Below, one piece after another: positions 27,714 to 36,879 of a stretch of DNA of 64,000 nucleotides. Both the position numbers and the translations under genes were made by a program. Position 1 is the stretch's first letter, and every line of letters begins with the position of its first letter. Under the pieces are notes generated by a model. The model saw only the letters and a program-made list of their open reading frames with translations, did no database searches and was not told where the DNA came from. Source of the DNA: Paramoeba atlantica (Eukaryota > Discosea); NCBI GenBank assembly GCA_977017575.1, contig CDRNVI010000012.1, positions 62,001-126,000 of the forward strand, in the 5' to 3' direction.

Positions 27714-29834
27714 ATGTTACGTCGTCTAGTTGCTCCTTCAGCTCTTGGCTGTATTTTTTTTCCTCGGGAAACTTTGAGATGGTATATGGCGCTCAACCCC
27801 ATAACTGGAAATATTTTCAAGTATAGAACGTGTATGGAGGAGCTCGGCGTCGCCGCCGAACAAAGAAAGTACGAAAGTCCGTATTGGTTGACAGCTAATC
27901 AGCTAAAAACTCTTGTTCAAGGCGGATACGATATTGCTTTGAAAGAAAATCAAACGCCAATTCAACTCGTACAAAAAAAGCGACCGAGGCGCAAATTCTC
28001 GGATGAGAACAGTACCGAAGAAGCAGAACCAGTTTCTGAAGAACCAGTTGAACCCACTATTAAAGAGTACTACAATGCGGAGCAAACCACAGACAGTTCT
28101 ATTATTGAGAAACACGGAAAGCTGGCCCCGCTCTATAAAAAATTCAAATTCGTACCTCGCAATGCCAAGACAAATAAGATGTACCCGTTTCCTGGTTGTA
28201 TGATACTTCGCGTACAACAGATCCGAAATCGGTATAGGAGCGGTCTATGGCTCGCAGAAAATCAAATTGAGAATGAATCTGACATTTCCCTAAAAGAGGA
28301 CAGCAAACCAGTAAAACTGACATTTATGAAAAAAGAAGAGGACGACAGCTTGACGCCTGTCGAAACTGTTGTCTACCATATCGATCAAACTACTGACGCC
28401 CGTCGTTTAAAAATAGCACACACTCGCAAGAAGAAAACGGCGTTTAGTGGTCTAACAGGGAAAGAATATGCGCAACACTGTCAAGAAGCCCTAGTTGATG
28501 TGGCTATTACGCAACCCAATTATAGTAAATACTGGGTAACAGCGGGTCAGATGTCCAAATTCATTCCCCCTCTCAAACTAAAACCTGATATGAAAGGGGT
28601 CCCATTGAAAATGACCGATCTTCGAACTGGAAACAAAGTAGACGTCATGGTGTACAACATTGCGCAACTCGAGAACCGCACCGTTGTCCAAACGCACATA
28701 AAAAAACTCCATGGCCACCCGATTCATTACACCATCCTCTTCATCGGGGGCTTACTCAACAACACCGAGGAGGAGCTTCGCGCGGTGCTCCAGCAGTACG
28801 GCAAAGTGGAGCGTATCCAAGTGAAAACAGGCTTCGCGTTTGCCTATTGCTACTCCAAGTCCGACGCGGAGAATATTGTCTCCAAGTGCTGCGGGATGTC
28901 GCTCGGGGAGGCGCAGAGCCTTCACGTGGAGCTCGCACGGACAAAGTCCCAGACCGCGTGTCGGTCCATGGTGGAGACCGGGAAGTGTGTGTTCGGGGAG
29001 AAGTGCAAGTACAGCCACGACCCGGAGGTGCTGACCCTACGCGGGGGCCGGCGCCGAGGGGGGGCAGAGGAGGAGGGCGGGGAGCGGGGGGGACGAGGGA
29101 GGGGTGGGGGGTGGGGGGAGAGCAGAGGCCGCGGGTGGGGCACTCGAGGAGGGGGAGGGGGAGGCTGGGGGGAAAGTAGAGGAGGGGGAGGCTGGGGGGA
29201 AAGTAGAGGAGGGGGGTGGGGGGCCCCGGGTGGTCGTGGAAGAGGCGGTGGATGGGGTTCGCAGGAGGGAGGCAGAGGGGGTGGATGGGGTTCGCAGGAG
29301 GGGGGCAGAGGGGGTGGATGGGGTTCGCAGGAAGGGGGTAGAGGGGGTGGATGGGGTTCGCAAGAGGGGGGAAGAGGGGGTGGATGGGGTTCCTCAGACC
29401 GTGGAAGAGGCGGCTGGGGATCCTCGGACCGTGGAAGAGGCGACTGGGGATCCTCCGAGGGTGGCCGAGGGGGTGGATGGGGGTCCTCAGGCGGTGGACG
29501 TGGCGGTGGATGGGGTCCCAGTGCCGGTGGAGGGAAACCTGACGGAGATGGAAGCGCTGCGGGCTGGGGAAAATCCACTCAAGGCGGAAATGCTGGGTGG
29601 GGGAAGACCGGTGAAGGAGGTGGATCGAGTGGAAACTCCGGATGGGGTAAATCAGCGCAAGGAAGTGCCACCGAAGGCTCCTCGGGATGGGGAAAATCTC
29701 CCGCGTCAGGCGGTAGTTCGAGTGGATCAGCGGGTTGGGGGAAGTCTTCTGAGGGCGCGAGCGGAACATCTTCGGGCGGTGGATGGGGGAAATCCGGCGC
29801 TTCAGCTTCTTCAGGAGGGTGGGGACGTCGATAA
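27714..29834 (+). CDS. Three ArdC-N-like domains, RRM, CCCH finger and GWG/RG tail
   Basis: 706 residues from the ATG at 27714. The N-terminus MLRRLVAPSALGCIFFPRET looks like a mitochondrial presequence. Three repeats follow (about 25-140, 142-235, 236-325), each in the order T-G/N-K..., Y-x-S-x-x-W-L/V-T-A-x-Q, a charged strand, and a closing Y-x-x-x-Q: SPYWLTANQ with YYNAEQTTD, SGLWLAENQ with VYHIDQTTD, SKYWVTAGQ with VYNIAQLEN. This is the pattern of the ssDNA-binding ArdC N-terminal domain (W-L-T-x-x-Q, then V-F-N-x-x-Q). Then an RRM (YTILFIGGLL to LHVELARTK), a CCCH finger (CRSMVETGKCVFGEKCKYSH), and a ~260-residue Gly-rich tail with 21 WG pairs and many RGG/RG. Likely a mitochondrial RNA/ssDNA-binding protein; GWG/RG tails also occur in the kinetoplastid editing factor RGG2. 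The 3' part is very G-rich. Confidence 0.8.
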   Translation: MLRRLVAPSALGCIFFPRETLRWYMALNPITGNIFKYRTCMEELGVAAEQRKYESPYWLTANQLKTLVQGGYDIALKENQTPIQLVQKKRPRRKFSDENSTEEAEPVSEEPVEPTIKEYYNAEQTTDSSIIEKHGKLAPLYKKFKFVPRNAKTNKMYPFPGCMILRVQQIRNRYRSGLWLAENQIENESDISLKEDSKPVKLTFMKKEEDDSLTPVETVVYHIDQTTDARRLKIAHTRKKKTAFSGLTGKEYAQHCQEALVDVAITQPNYSKYWVTAGQMSKFIPPLKLKPDMKGVPLKMTDLRTGNKVDVMVYNIAQLENRTVVQTHIKKLHGHPIHYTILFIGGLLNNTEEELRAVLQQYGKVERIQVKTGFAFAYCYSKSDAENIVSKCCGMSLGEAQSLHVELARTKSQTACRSMVETGKCVFGEKCKYSHDPEVLTLRGGRRRGGAEEEGGERGGRGRGGGWGESRGRGWGTRGGGGGGWGESRGGGGWGESRGGGWGAPGGRGRGGGWGSQEGGRGGGWGSQEGGRGGGWGSQEGGRGGGWGSQEGGRGGGWGSSDRGRGGWGSSDRGRGDWGSSEGGRGGGWGSSGGGRGGGWGPSAGGGKPDGDGSAAGWGKSTQGGNAGWGKTGEGGGSSGNSGWGKSAQGSATEGSSGWGKSPASGGSSSGSAGWGKSSEGASGTSSGGGWGKSGASASSGGWGRR

Positions 29835-30171
29835 GTCCTGAACTTTATTGTCGGTACGATGGATGGTACCGGCGTAGCAAATTCCGAAGCTCACATTGTA
29901 TATGTATTCTCTATTTAGTCCAAGACTTTTATGTTATAACCTTAAAGACGGTGCTCATAGATGGCACTCACGGCGAATTATGTAGACCAAAGAAGTATAA
30001 AAGGCTATAGCGTGGAGTAATGAGACCTTAGTATAACCGATGAGAAATATTACTTGCATGTAAAGTGACAGTCAAGTCACTATTCATGACTACTCCATGT
30101 TATTTCTAGTCCTCATTTTATGTAGATTAGTTAGGTGTATTACTAACTTAAAGTACCAAGTACTGTGTTAC
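29835..30171. other. Intergenic spacer
   Basis: Nothing recognisable apart from acceptor-like tracts before the V-ATPase gene (ATGTTATTTCTAG at 30097-30109, TTTTATGTAG near 30117-30126). An in-frame ATG at 30097 is judged to be leader. Confidence 0.5.
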
Positions 30172-31311
30172 ATGAAAGAATTTAGGGAGTATCTGATCAG
30201 TCTTCCATACGACACCAACTTATCCAACCCGTGTTCTACGCAATTTGAGCACATTTTCCATCAACTGCACCTTGCGAAGGAGGACGAATGCGCCCTGCTA
30301 AACCTGCCGACGCTTCGTGTGGGTACTCTGGATACCCTACTGGACGCCAGTGATGAGTTAGGCGTAGTCGACTGTGAGATAGAAGCCACACTACGTACTC
30401 TGTTACATCACGCGGAAGAAATCACCGGTAGTTCTCGCCACGAACTTGTGCGCGTTCGTTCTGACCTGACCTGTAAGGAATATATTACCCAGTTTTGCTG
30501 GGATGAATCTCGCTTCTGTCCGCGACAGTCTATAGGGTCTCTTCTGATGACGCTACGCTCTGAGGTACAGCAGGGCTACGAGCGCGTACGACAACAGTTG
30601 GCTGCGTACGATGAGCAGCTCAAGGCGTGGAACACCAAGAATGCGCAGCTTTCTGGTAACCTGAGCGTACGTCCTTTGGATAACACTATATCGTCATTTT
30701 ATGAAAAGGGGCATGACAGGGTGGAATCGGACTACCTCACAACCATTTTCGTAGTTCTACCTAACTCGGAGGCCTTAACGTGGGGAAAAGAGTATGATAC
30801 ACTAATACCTGCCGATTCAGTTCTGCCAGGATCCTCCGAACTCGTTGTATCGGACTCCGAGTACTCTCTCTTTTCGGTAATCTTGTTCCGCAAGTTTCTT
30901 ACCGAATTCAAAACAGTCTGTCGTGGTCGCAAGTGGGTTGTGCGAGATGTTAATTCCTCCATCGAATCAAAAGGTTTGTGTTCTACAAGTGAAGAATCGT
31001 ACAGTGCAATGGAAGAAAAGAAAGCAAGATTAATACAGATACTCACTACGACATTCTCCATGTGTTACGTGGCGTACGTACATCTCAAGATTACTCGTTG
31101 TTACGTAGAAAGCGTTTTGAAGTACGGGCTTCCGCCTGAATTTGTCATATTTTTCGTGCATGTGAGTTCGAAAAGGGAAGCTGACCTCCGCAAACACATG
31201 CAATCCTTGGCTCAGGGAGTAAATTTTGATGAAAAGCATGGTGACAATGATGCACTACAGACTGAATACCCGTATGTAAGCCTAAAAATGATAAATTTCT
31301 TGGCCAAATAG
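30172..31311 (+). CDS. VMA5: V-type proton ATPase subunit C
   Basis: Subunit C links the V1 motor to the stator in the V-ATPase that acidifies endosomes and lysosomes; its reversible loss turns the pump off. 379 residues from the ATG at 30172 (MKEFREYLISLP). An ATG at 30097 in frame would add a hydrophobic stretch not found in the family. The hallmark blocks are present: LPTLRVGTLDTLLDASDELG, then KEYITQFCWDESRF, LNNTISSF-like RPLDNTISSF, YLTTIFVVLP and the C-terminal LKITRCYVESVLKYGLPPEF, with the usual R-x-F-V-E-S-V-L-R-Y-G-L-P pattern. Confidence 0.93.
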   Translation: MKEFREYLISLPYDTNLSNPCSTQFEHIFHQLHLAKEDECALLNLPTLRVGTLDTLLDASDELGVVDCEIEATLRTLLHHAEEITGSSRHELVRVRSDLTCKEYITQFCWDESRFCPRQSIGSLLMTLRSEVQQGYERVRQQLAAYDEQLKAWNTKNAQLSGNLSVRPLDNTISSFYEKGHDRVESDYLTTIFVVLPNSEALTWGKEYDTLIPADSVLPGSSELVVSDSEYSLFSVILFRKFLTEFKTVCRGRKWVVRDVNSSIESKGLCSTSEESYSAMEEKKARLIQILTTTFSMCYVAYVHLKITRCYVESVLKYGLPPEFVIFFVHVSSKREADLRKHMQSLAQGVNFDEKHGDNDALQTEYPYVSLKMINFLAK

Positions 31312-31699
31312 AGTTTCAATTGGGCTTTATATTCCTTCTTTCATAGTACAGCCTTATTTCGGAATTGGAGAAATCCCTGAATTGGATAGTTTACGCGGAA
31401 GGTGCTGTAGCAGAGTCACACCTACTAGCTTACGTTAGGTTTTTCCTGGTCATTATACACCTATTGGTGTAATTGCACGCACCAAAAGGTACTCGTATAT
31501 TTAGAATTTATGCGCTAACTGATAATAAATGAAGTAAGAATGTGTTGTGCTCGTTCTACTTGTATTAGTAAAGCGTCCTTTATAAAGCGTCCTTATTTTT
31601 TGCTATCATTGCACTAGACTTGTTTCGATACAAGTTTTTATGTACATGGCTAGAGGAATAAATAGGTAGTATTCTTTCTTTTTCGGGTGAACTTTGATC
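31312..31699. other. Intergenic spacer, no gene seen
   Basis: AT-rich, about 390 bp; TAAAGCGTCCTT is repeated at 31570 and 31583. A TTCTTTCTTTTTCGGG tract lies just before the DNA polymerase start. Confidence 0.5.
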
Positions 31700-32752
31700 A
31701 TGCTGCCCTGTGAGGCCAACGCAAAGTTTGTCAAAATATTTTTAGAATTGGCCAACATACATCGCGCACGTTCCGATAAGTTTCGTACCAAAGCGTATAT
31801 TACGGCGGCGAAGCAAATTAAAGCCCTTGACTTCCCTATTCGCACAGATGAAGAAGTCAAAAAGATACCAAGGATTGGCGACCGCATGCGCGAAAAGACA
31901 CGGGAAATACTAAGAACAGGAACTCTTGCGCAATGGAAAGCAATTTTAAGTGATCCGAAGTGGGAGGCAGCGCAACTCTTCCGGTCCGTCCATGGATTCG
32001 GATTCCTCCAAGCGTATAAATTGGCCTTCGACTACAACTGCAAATCCATTAAAGATGTAGAAAAATGTCGTAAGATCAAATTCACCAAAAAACAGCTCGT
32101 GGGTCTTAAGTACTATCTAGCAGGTACACAGCGCATTCCATACAACGAAACCGAATTTCTTTCAACCTATCTAAAGCACTTGCTGCGAGCCGACGTGCGT
32201 TCAGATCTCATCGTCAAATGCTGCGGTAGTTTCCGACGCAAATGTCCGACCAGCGGTGATATCGACGTGCTGCTGTCTCTCCGGGACCAAGAGACCGAAA
32301 TCAATGTAGAGATGTTTAACAGGTGCGTAAAATCCCTCCGACGTCGTGGTTTCTTGATTGCTACCCTTGTAGAGGGAAAGCAAGAGTGCATGGGATATTG
32401 TACCTTACCGAAGCCCAGTCAAATCAAGAAGTCATTGTCGCCCGACTTGGCGAAGGAGATGGTATCGAAGTTGAAGGCGTTTCCAACGCCGCACATCGCA
32501 CGTCGGGTAGATATTCGTTGGGTCTCTCATGGTTCTTATCCTGCAGCGTTGCTTCATTTTACTGGAAGCGCCCGATTTAATGAGGATACTCGCCTGCATG
32601 CCAAGCGCATGGGCATCAAGCTGAACGAATACGGTATTTACAAACTCGACGAAAATGGTGTTCCCCTTCCGCAGCCTCTGAATGTTCAAACGGAGCGAGA
32701 TATTTTTAAAGTATTGGAGCTGGATTATGTTGATCCCGAAAAACGAGACTAA
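31700..32752 (+). CDS. POLB: DNA polymerase beta (family X)
   Basis: Gap-filling polymerase of base excision repair; kinetoplastids keep pol beta enzymes in the mitochondrion. 350 residues from the ATG at 31700. The 8-kDa lyase domain has RARSDKFRTKAYITAAKQIK and the helix-hairpin-helix KKIPRIGDRMREKTREIL. The second HhH is VHGFGFLQAYKLAF. The palm has CCGSFRRKCPTSGDIDVLL with two catalytic Asp (about 189 and 191) and RRVDIRWV with the third. Substrate-binding YPAALLHFTGSARFNEDTRL and GIKLNEYGIY complete it. No BRCT domain, so it is beta rather than lambda or mu. Length is usual. Confidence 0.95.
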   Translation: MLPCEANAKFVKIFLELANIHRARSDKFRTKAYITAAKQIKALDFPIRTDEEVKKIPRIGDRMREKTREILRTGTLAQWKAILSDPKWEAAQLFRSVHGFGFLQAYKLAFDYNCKSIKDVEKCRKIKFTKKQLVGLKYYLAGTQRIPYNETEFLSTYLKHLLRADVRSDLIVKCCGSFRRKCPTSGDIDVLLSLRDQETEINVEMFNRCVKSLRRRGFLIATLVEGKQECMGYCTLPKPSQIKKSLSPDLAKEMVSKLKAFPTPHIARRVDIRWVSHGSYPAALLHFTGSARFNEDTRLHAKRMGIKLNEYGIYKLDENGVPLPQPLNVQTERDIFKVLELDYVDPEKRD

Positions 32753-33285
32753 TAAACGAAAATTCTTGCTGAGAAATAAGATAAACTGTAGGGCAATAGT
32801 GAATTAACATAATTAAAGATTATTTCGCATGACATGGAAAATCGAATTGTCTCTAAATTGTTCTTCTATTGAAATATAGTTGTTCTAAGTTATTAAATAG
32901 GATTATGTATGTTAGAGTATGTCAGAGGTTTGAAGGACTAGCCTAGTAGATACTTGTATCTCTTTCGAGCAAGATAGCATAGTTTATTTTTTTCGCTTGT
33001 TTTTGTCATGATGTGACCCCCCGTTCAATAATAAATCTTTTGAACGGCTGTTCAGTTTGTTAATTTTTTGCAGCAATTATCAAACTAGTTTGATCAAATG
33101 CATCATGTGTATTAATTAATAGCCTAAATTACGCTTTTCGTACGTTGAAATGTTCACTTTTCGACTTTAAAATAATTTTCGATTTTGAAAATAGAAGAAA
33201 CATTAAGAATCATTTCAAAGTAATATTTTTAAATATCACAGTATCTTGTATCTAATCTATTCCATTTTATATCCTTGTTCAGTCG
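32753..33285. other. Intergenic spacer, no gene seen
   Basis: About 530 bp, strongly AT-rich. GTTCAATAATAAATCTTTTGAAC (33023-33045 region) can form a small hairpin. Nothing else. Confidence 0.5.
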
Positions 33286-34095
33286 ATGATTTTTAACATT
33301 GAGGTAAAAGCAGCGGACACAACTGTTTTTCAAGGCACTAGCTCTAGGAAGACCTCAACGCGTTTGGGAAAAGCACGACCATCGCTTCCACAAGAATACG
33401 CAATGGCAGAATTCATCAGTGCCATAGAGAATCCTCACCGCAGTTGGAACGTAAACACTCCTGCGTGCAAATGGTATCGAGTAGAATGTACACAAGACGA
33501 CGTTGTGACGCGCGTCGAATGGTCATCGACCGCTGTGGGGCCTAAACTTCGTGGTCCCCTACACTGGAGACAGTTACCCGCGTCGCTTGCCTTTTTATCA
33601 CTGTACTCGAACAAGCTAACAGGAACCGTTGAATTGGGGGAATTACCGCGGAATTTAAAAGCGTTTTTCGCTGAAGTAAACCTGCTTGACGGGAAATTGA
33701 ATTTGTCAGACCTGCCTGTCCCAATCAAGCACTTTTATTTGCATGAGAACAATTTTAGTGGGGCCTTGGATTTTTGTAATCTACCTCAACAATTAGTGGC
33801 GCTACTATTGTCGTCCAATCATTTTACAGGAAGTTTGAACTTATCTGAGCTCCCTCTAAGAATCGAAGACTTGCGAGTCTCTGAAAATAACTTTGAAGGT
33901 ACCGTCAACTTAGACAACCTCCCGCCCAGTCTCAACACGCTTCACCTATCCGGCAATAGGAATTTGAAAGGTGTTTGCCGCCTAGATCGAATACCTTCTA
34001 ACCTACGCAGTACATCCGTAGGCCTCTTTCGTTTGTCATATTCACGGAATGTTTATAAATTTCGAATTCTACGCACTCAAATTACAGAAGAATAG
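33286..34095 (+). CDS. Leucine-rich repeat protein
   Basis: 269 residues from the ATG at 33286. After a basic N-terminal ~40 residues there is an LRR cap-like segment (SWNVNTPACKWYRVECTQ, like W-x-G-V-x-C). At least six repeats of about 22-23 residues follow, with pattern L-x-x-L-P-x-x-L-x-x-L-x-L-x-x-N-x-F/L-x-G-x-L: LYSNKLTGTVEL, LHENNFSGALDF, LSSNHFTGSLNL, VSENNFEGTVNL, LSGNRNLKGVCRL. This type of LP-rich repeat is expanded in kinetoplastid LRR proteins. No signal peptide or membrane segment is visible in this frame. It lies between DNA polymerase beta and the mobile-element block. Confidence 0.85.
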   Translation: MIFNIEVKAADTTVFQGTSSRKTSTRLGKARPSLPQEYAMAEFISAIENPHRSWNVNTPACKWYRVECTQDDVVTRVEWSSTAVGPKLRGPLHWRQLPASLAFLSLYSNKLTGTVELGELPRNLKAFFAEVNLLDGKLNLSDLPVPIKHFYLHENNFSGALDFCNLPQQLVALLLSSNHFTGSLNLSELPLRIEDLRVSENNFEGTVNLDNLPPSLNTLHLSGNRNLKGVCRLDRIPSNLRSTSVGLFRLSYSRNVYKFRILRTQITEE

Positions 34096-34473
34096 AAAAA
34101 TACAGATTGTTTAGTGCGTGGAGATGTGTACTACAACGCCATCAGCTAAACCAGGGGGGTCTAAAGTATCTCTTGGCCAATTTATGAAAACAATAGCGCA
34201 TTTGAGAGCTCTCGCGAGGCCCTCCTGTGGAATATGAGTTGTTTTCAGTAGTTTTAGAGGTCGGTGTTTTAGAGCTGCTTTAATTGGAAACGTTAATTCC
34301 AAAGTTATTTGGAGAACCGACCTCAGAATATGACCTTTTTATAGTATGCCTTTTTCCACATATTTTTTTGTCGTGTCAAATTTCGAACCAAATAGGGTAG
34401 CGAGGGAGTAGTGTCTCCCTCAATAAGGAACTCATTATAGTGTAGTGGAATTCAATAATAATCTTGAAATCAT
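34096..34473. other. Gene-free stretch, transposon relic
   Basis: CCAGGGGGGTCTAAAGTATC at 34152 and GCGCATTTGAGAGCTCTCGC near 34197-34216 resemble DNA at 49142-49230 (GCATTCGAGAGCTCTCGC), so an old repeat lies here. The last 8 bp (34466-34473, GAAATCAT) are the left target duplication of the Merlin element. Confidence 0.55.
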
Positions 34474-36358
34474 GGTCAAAGTCAAGCATTATTTCACACT
34501 TTCAGAAAAATCTCATATTGACTGGTCATATTGACTTTTATAAAATTTATAGCATCTTAATTCTCTCTTCGAGTTATCTTAAACGCTAGCTTAAACTTAT
34601 TCTAGAACGATTTCCACGTTCTCGCAATACCACTTCACGCCTTGAAACAGGCGACGGAGGGCATGACCGTCTTGTTCTCCTCTTTTCAGCTTACCGTTTA
34701 CAACTTCTCCGGCGAACTTCAGCCTGTTGTCTCGCGCTTCTACTCCACTACCAAGTGTGCCGTTGCCCCGCATGCGGACTTCTTTTTTCAACATTCCGTT
34801 CATGCGCTCAGCAGTCTGAGTGTGCACCCCGGTGACAGGATCAACCCAGTGACGGCGATGGTTTACTGTTCCATGGTTGAGTCTGTTGCCCAAGGCATTG
34901 CTGCCTCTCCATCCATCCGTGTGAACAATGGTACGTTCGCTTGTGTCCAGTTAAAACACAGGGTCATTAGTCGAGGAACTACGGCGGTCTTCCAGCGTGC
35001 TTACAAATATCTGCTCAGCTTTCCGAGAACGAGAGGTCTGTGTCAGGAGGTTTGCCCAGGTTGATCCCCCCTGGCGAATGCGGGCTGGTCGGTTATTACC
35101 CCCCCTTTTTGGCTTAGAAAAGCAAGTTTCGTCTTTCTGCATGATAGTAACAGTGCCTCGTGCAGCCGCAGTTCGCATTTCATGAACGGAAGCAACAATA
35201 CGTTCCAACTTTTTTGTCAATTCTGTGACAGTTTGACTACTTAAAAGTGTTTCCAGAGTCAATTGATCACGACCATTGCCGTTCGTCGTACCATACACGT
35301 TCGCACAAAATGAAACTGTTACAAATGAGGTCTTTTTGAATGCAATGAAAAAACGAAATGGGTTTTTCAACTGGATGCATCGCCGCCCCGGGGCTACAAT
35401 TGTCCTTGACAACGCGCCAGGGCATGGGGAAGCCAGGAGAATAGGTAAGTTGGAAGACATCAAAATTATTGATTGGCCTTCGAAATCTCCTGATCTCAAT
35501 TTGATTGAGAATTTGTGGAGCATGATGGATAAGTACATCCACAGCCATCTCCGTCCACAGAATCGAAAAGAATTACAAGCGGCTATTCCAAAGGCCAAGG
35601 AATATTTGTTGAACGAATGTCACGAGGCGTATGTGAATACGCTAAAGAGTCTTCCCACGCGCCTCGCTATACTACGTGAGCGTGGAGGTGGGAATACTGG
35701 CTATTAAGACCTACTTTCTGGGTACTTTTTGGGCCGTGGTACGTAAAAATTACGAAATTTAGACCCGTTTTTCAATTTGCAAAATCTTTAAAATTTCACT
35801 TTTGTAACTCATTGGAAATGTTTTCCGGCGAACGTTTTTGTATTTTAAATAGCGTAGACACGATATTCAGAACGAGATCTCTCGTTTGCAACAAAAATCA
35901 GCTTAAACTGCCTCAGGACGCTAAAATGCGGACCTTGTCAGTTTTCGTGGCCCCCCCTGTATAGAATTTGAAGAATTTGGCTTGGTGTTCGGCGACCGAA
36001 GGAACTTAAGAGTGGCTCCATGTGGTATGTACGACTCCGACACAAACGATCGGGGCAGACCCAGTGAACGCCTTTCCGCAGGCAAATGCGAGTTTCATGC
36101 CGCTTGCTACAGCTGACGCTCTGGAAAACAAGTTTGTGGCCTTTCAACCACTCGATAATATCATTTTGGGGGGCGCGGGCGAGCACACTATAGCTAATAC
36201 TGTCTGTACATTGGAAATTGGGGCAAAACGAGCAATCCATCGAGAATAGTGCAGAAATATGCGAAAAACATCCTAAAAAACACTTTGTAAGTAAAATATG
36301 ATCAAATGAGAACATCAACTAAAGACTTTTTTTTGTGAAATAATGCTTGACTTTCACC
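34474..36358 (-). mobile_element. Merlin DNA transposon with 8-bp target duplication
   Basis: The ends GGTCAAAGTCAAGCATTATT (34474) and its inverse ending TTGACTTTCACC (36358) form ~24-bp inverted repeats. GAAATCAT flanks both sides (34466-34473, 36359-36366), the 8-bp duplication typical of Merlin. On the minus strand the zinc ribbon (MDCSFCPNFQC ... GVHWVCPDRLCRSRTYH) is at 36250-35962. After a Tc1 insertion, TIMQKDETCFSKPKRGG holds the first catalytic Asp, then HTDGWRGSNALGNR the second, and WVDPVTGVHTQTAERMNGM the Glu (34893-34597). One frame break near 34940-34955 separates the last two. No SWIM finger here, unlike the copy at 10982-12195. Confidence 0.9.
35275..35959 (+). mobile_element. 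5'-truncated Tc1/mariner element inside the Merlin element
   Basis: The + strand frame to TAA at 35705-35707 gives the C-terminal part of a Tc1 transposase: TIVLDNAPGHGEARRIG with the second catalytic Asp and WPSKSPDLNLIENLWSMMD with the Glu. The first Asp, the helix-turn-helix and the left inverted end are missing. The right end CGTGGCCCCCCCTG stops at 35959 before TA. The same end motif occurs alone at 49142 and 52221. The left junction with Merlin is near 35275. Confidence 0.8.
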
Positions 36359-36857
36359 GAAATCATCTGTAAGAAATATAGAATTCAGTATACTCCTCTT
36401 CTCATTAATTTCTATAAATGCCATTCCTAATTTTTCTGAAAAAAATTATAGTTTTTCAAAAAATTATGTTTTTGAAGAAACAAAAGAGGAAAAGCTAGGA
36501 TAGAGGGGAGAACACCGCAGAAAAAATTGACCCTCACTTCCGACAAGGGCCTTGGATCTCACGTTCTGCGATAGCTTATCGCAGAAAACTAGCGTTTTTC
36601 CATCAGGCAGGATCATTTATCAGGTCTTTTGGCCTAAACATTCTCATTAATTTCTATAAATATAACTATAAGAGGGCTGAAACCTTTCTAAATTTGCCTG
36701 AATTTGCCTAAATTTGCTTTAGAAGTTGTCCATCAAAAAAACCTTTTACTAGGTAGAACTTTACTAGCTAAAAAACATTTACTAGGTATTCTTCTTTTTT
36801 AAACTACATACCTGTATAATAATTGACTTGTCTGACATTGATTTCTTTGTTGTCTGT

Positions 36858-36875
36858 GTTTTCTGTTTTCTTAAG
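36858..36875 (+). promoter_or_regulatory. Candidate trans-splice acceptor
   Basis: GTTTTCTGTTTTCTTAAG, 5 nt before the ATG at 36880. It suggests the enclosed gene is expressed like a host gene. Confidence 0.45.
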
Positions 36876-36879
36876 GTGT

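Noticed and set aside
28756-29769. Long minus-strand frames opposite the Gly-rich tail (His/Pro/Arg-rich, up to 337 codons)
   Set aside because: They mirror the GGN/WG repeats of the + strand gene; composition is wholly explained by the repeat and no domain is seen.
36022-36249. 75-codon + strand frame
   Set aside because: It is the complement of the Merlin zinc-ribbon segment, which is the real coding strand.
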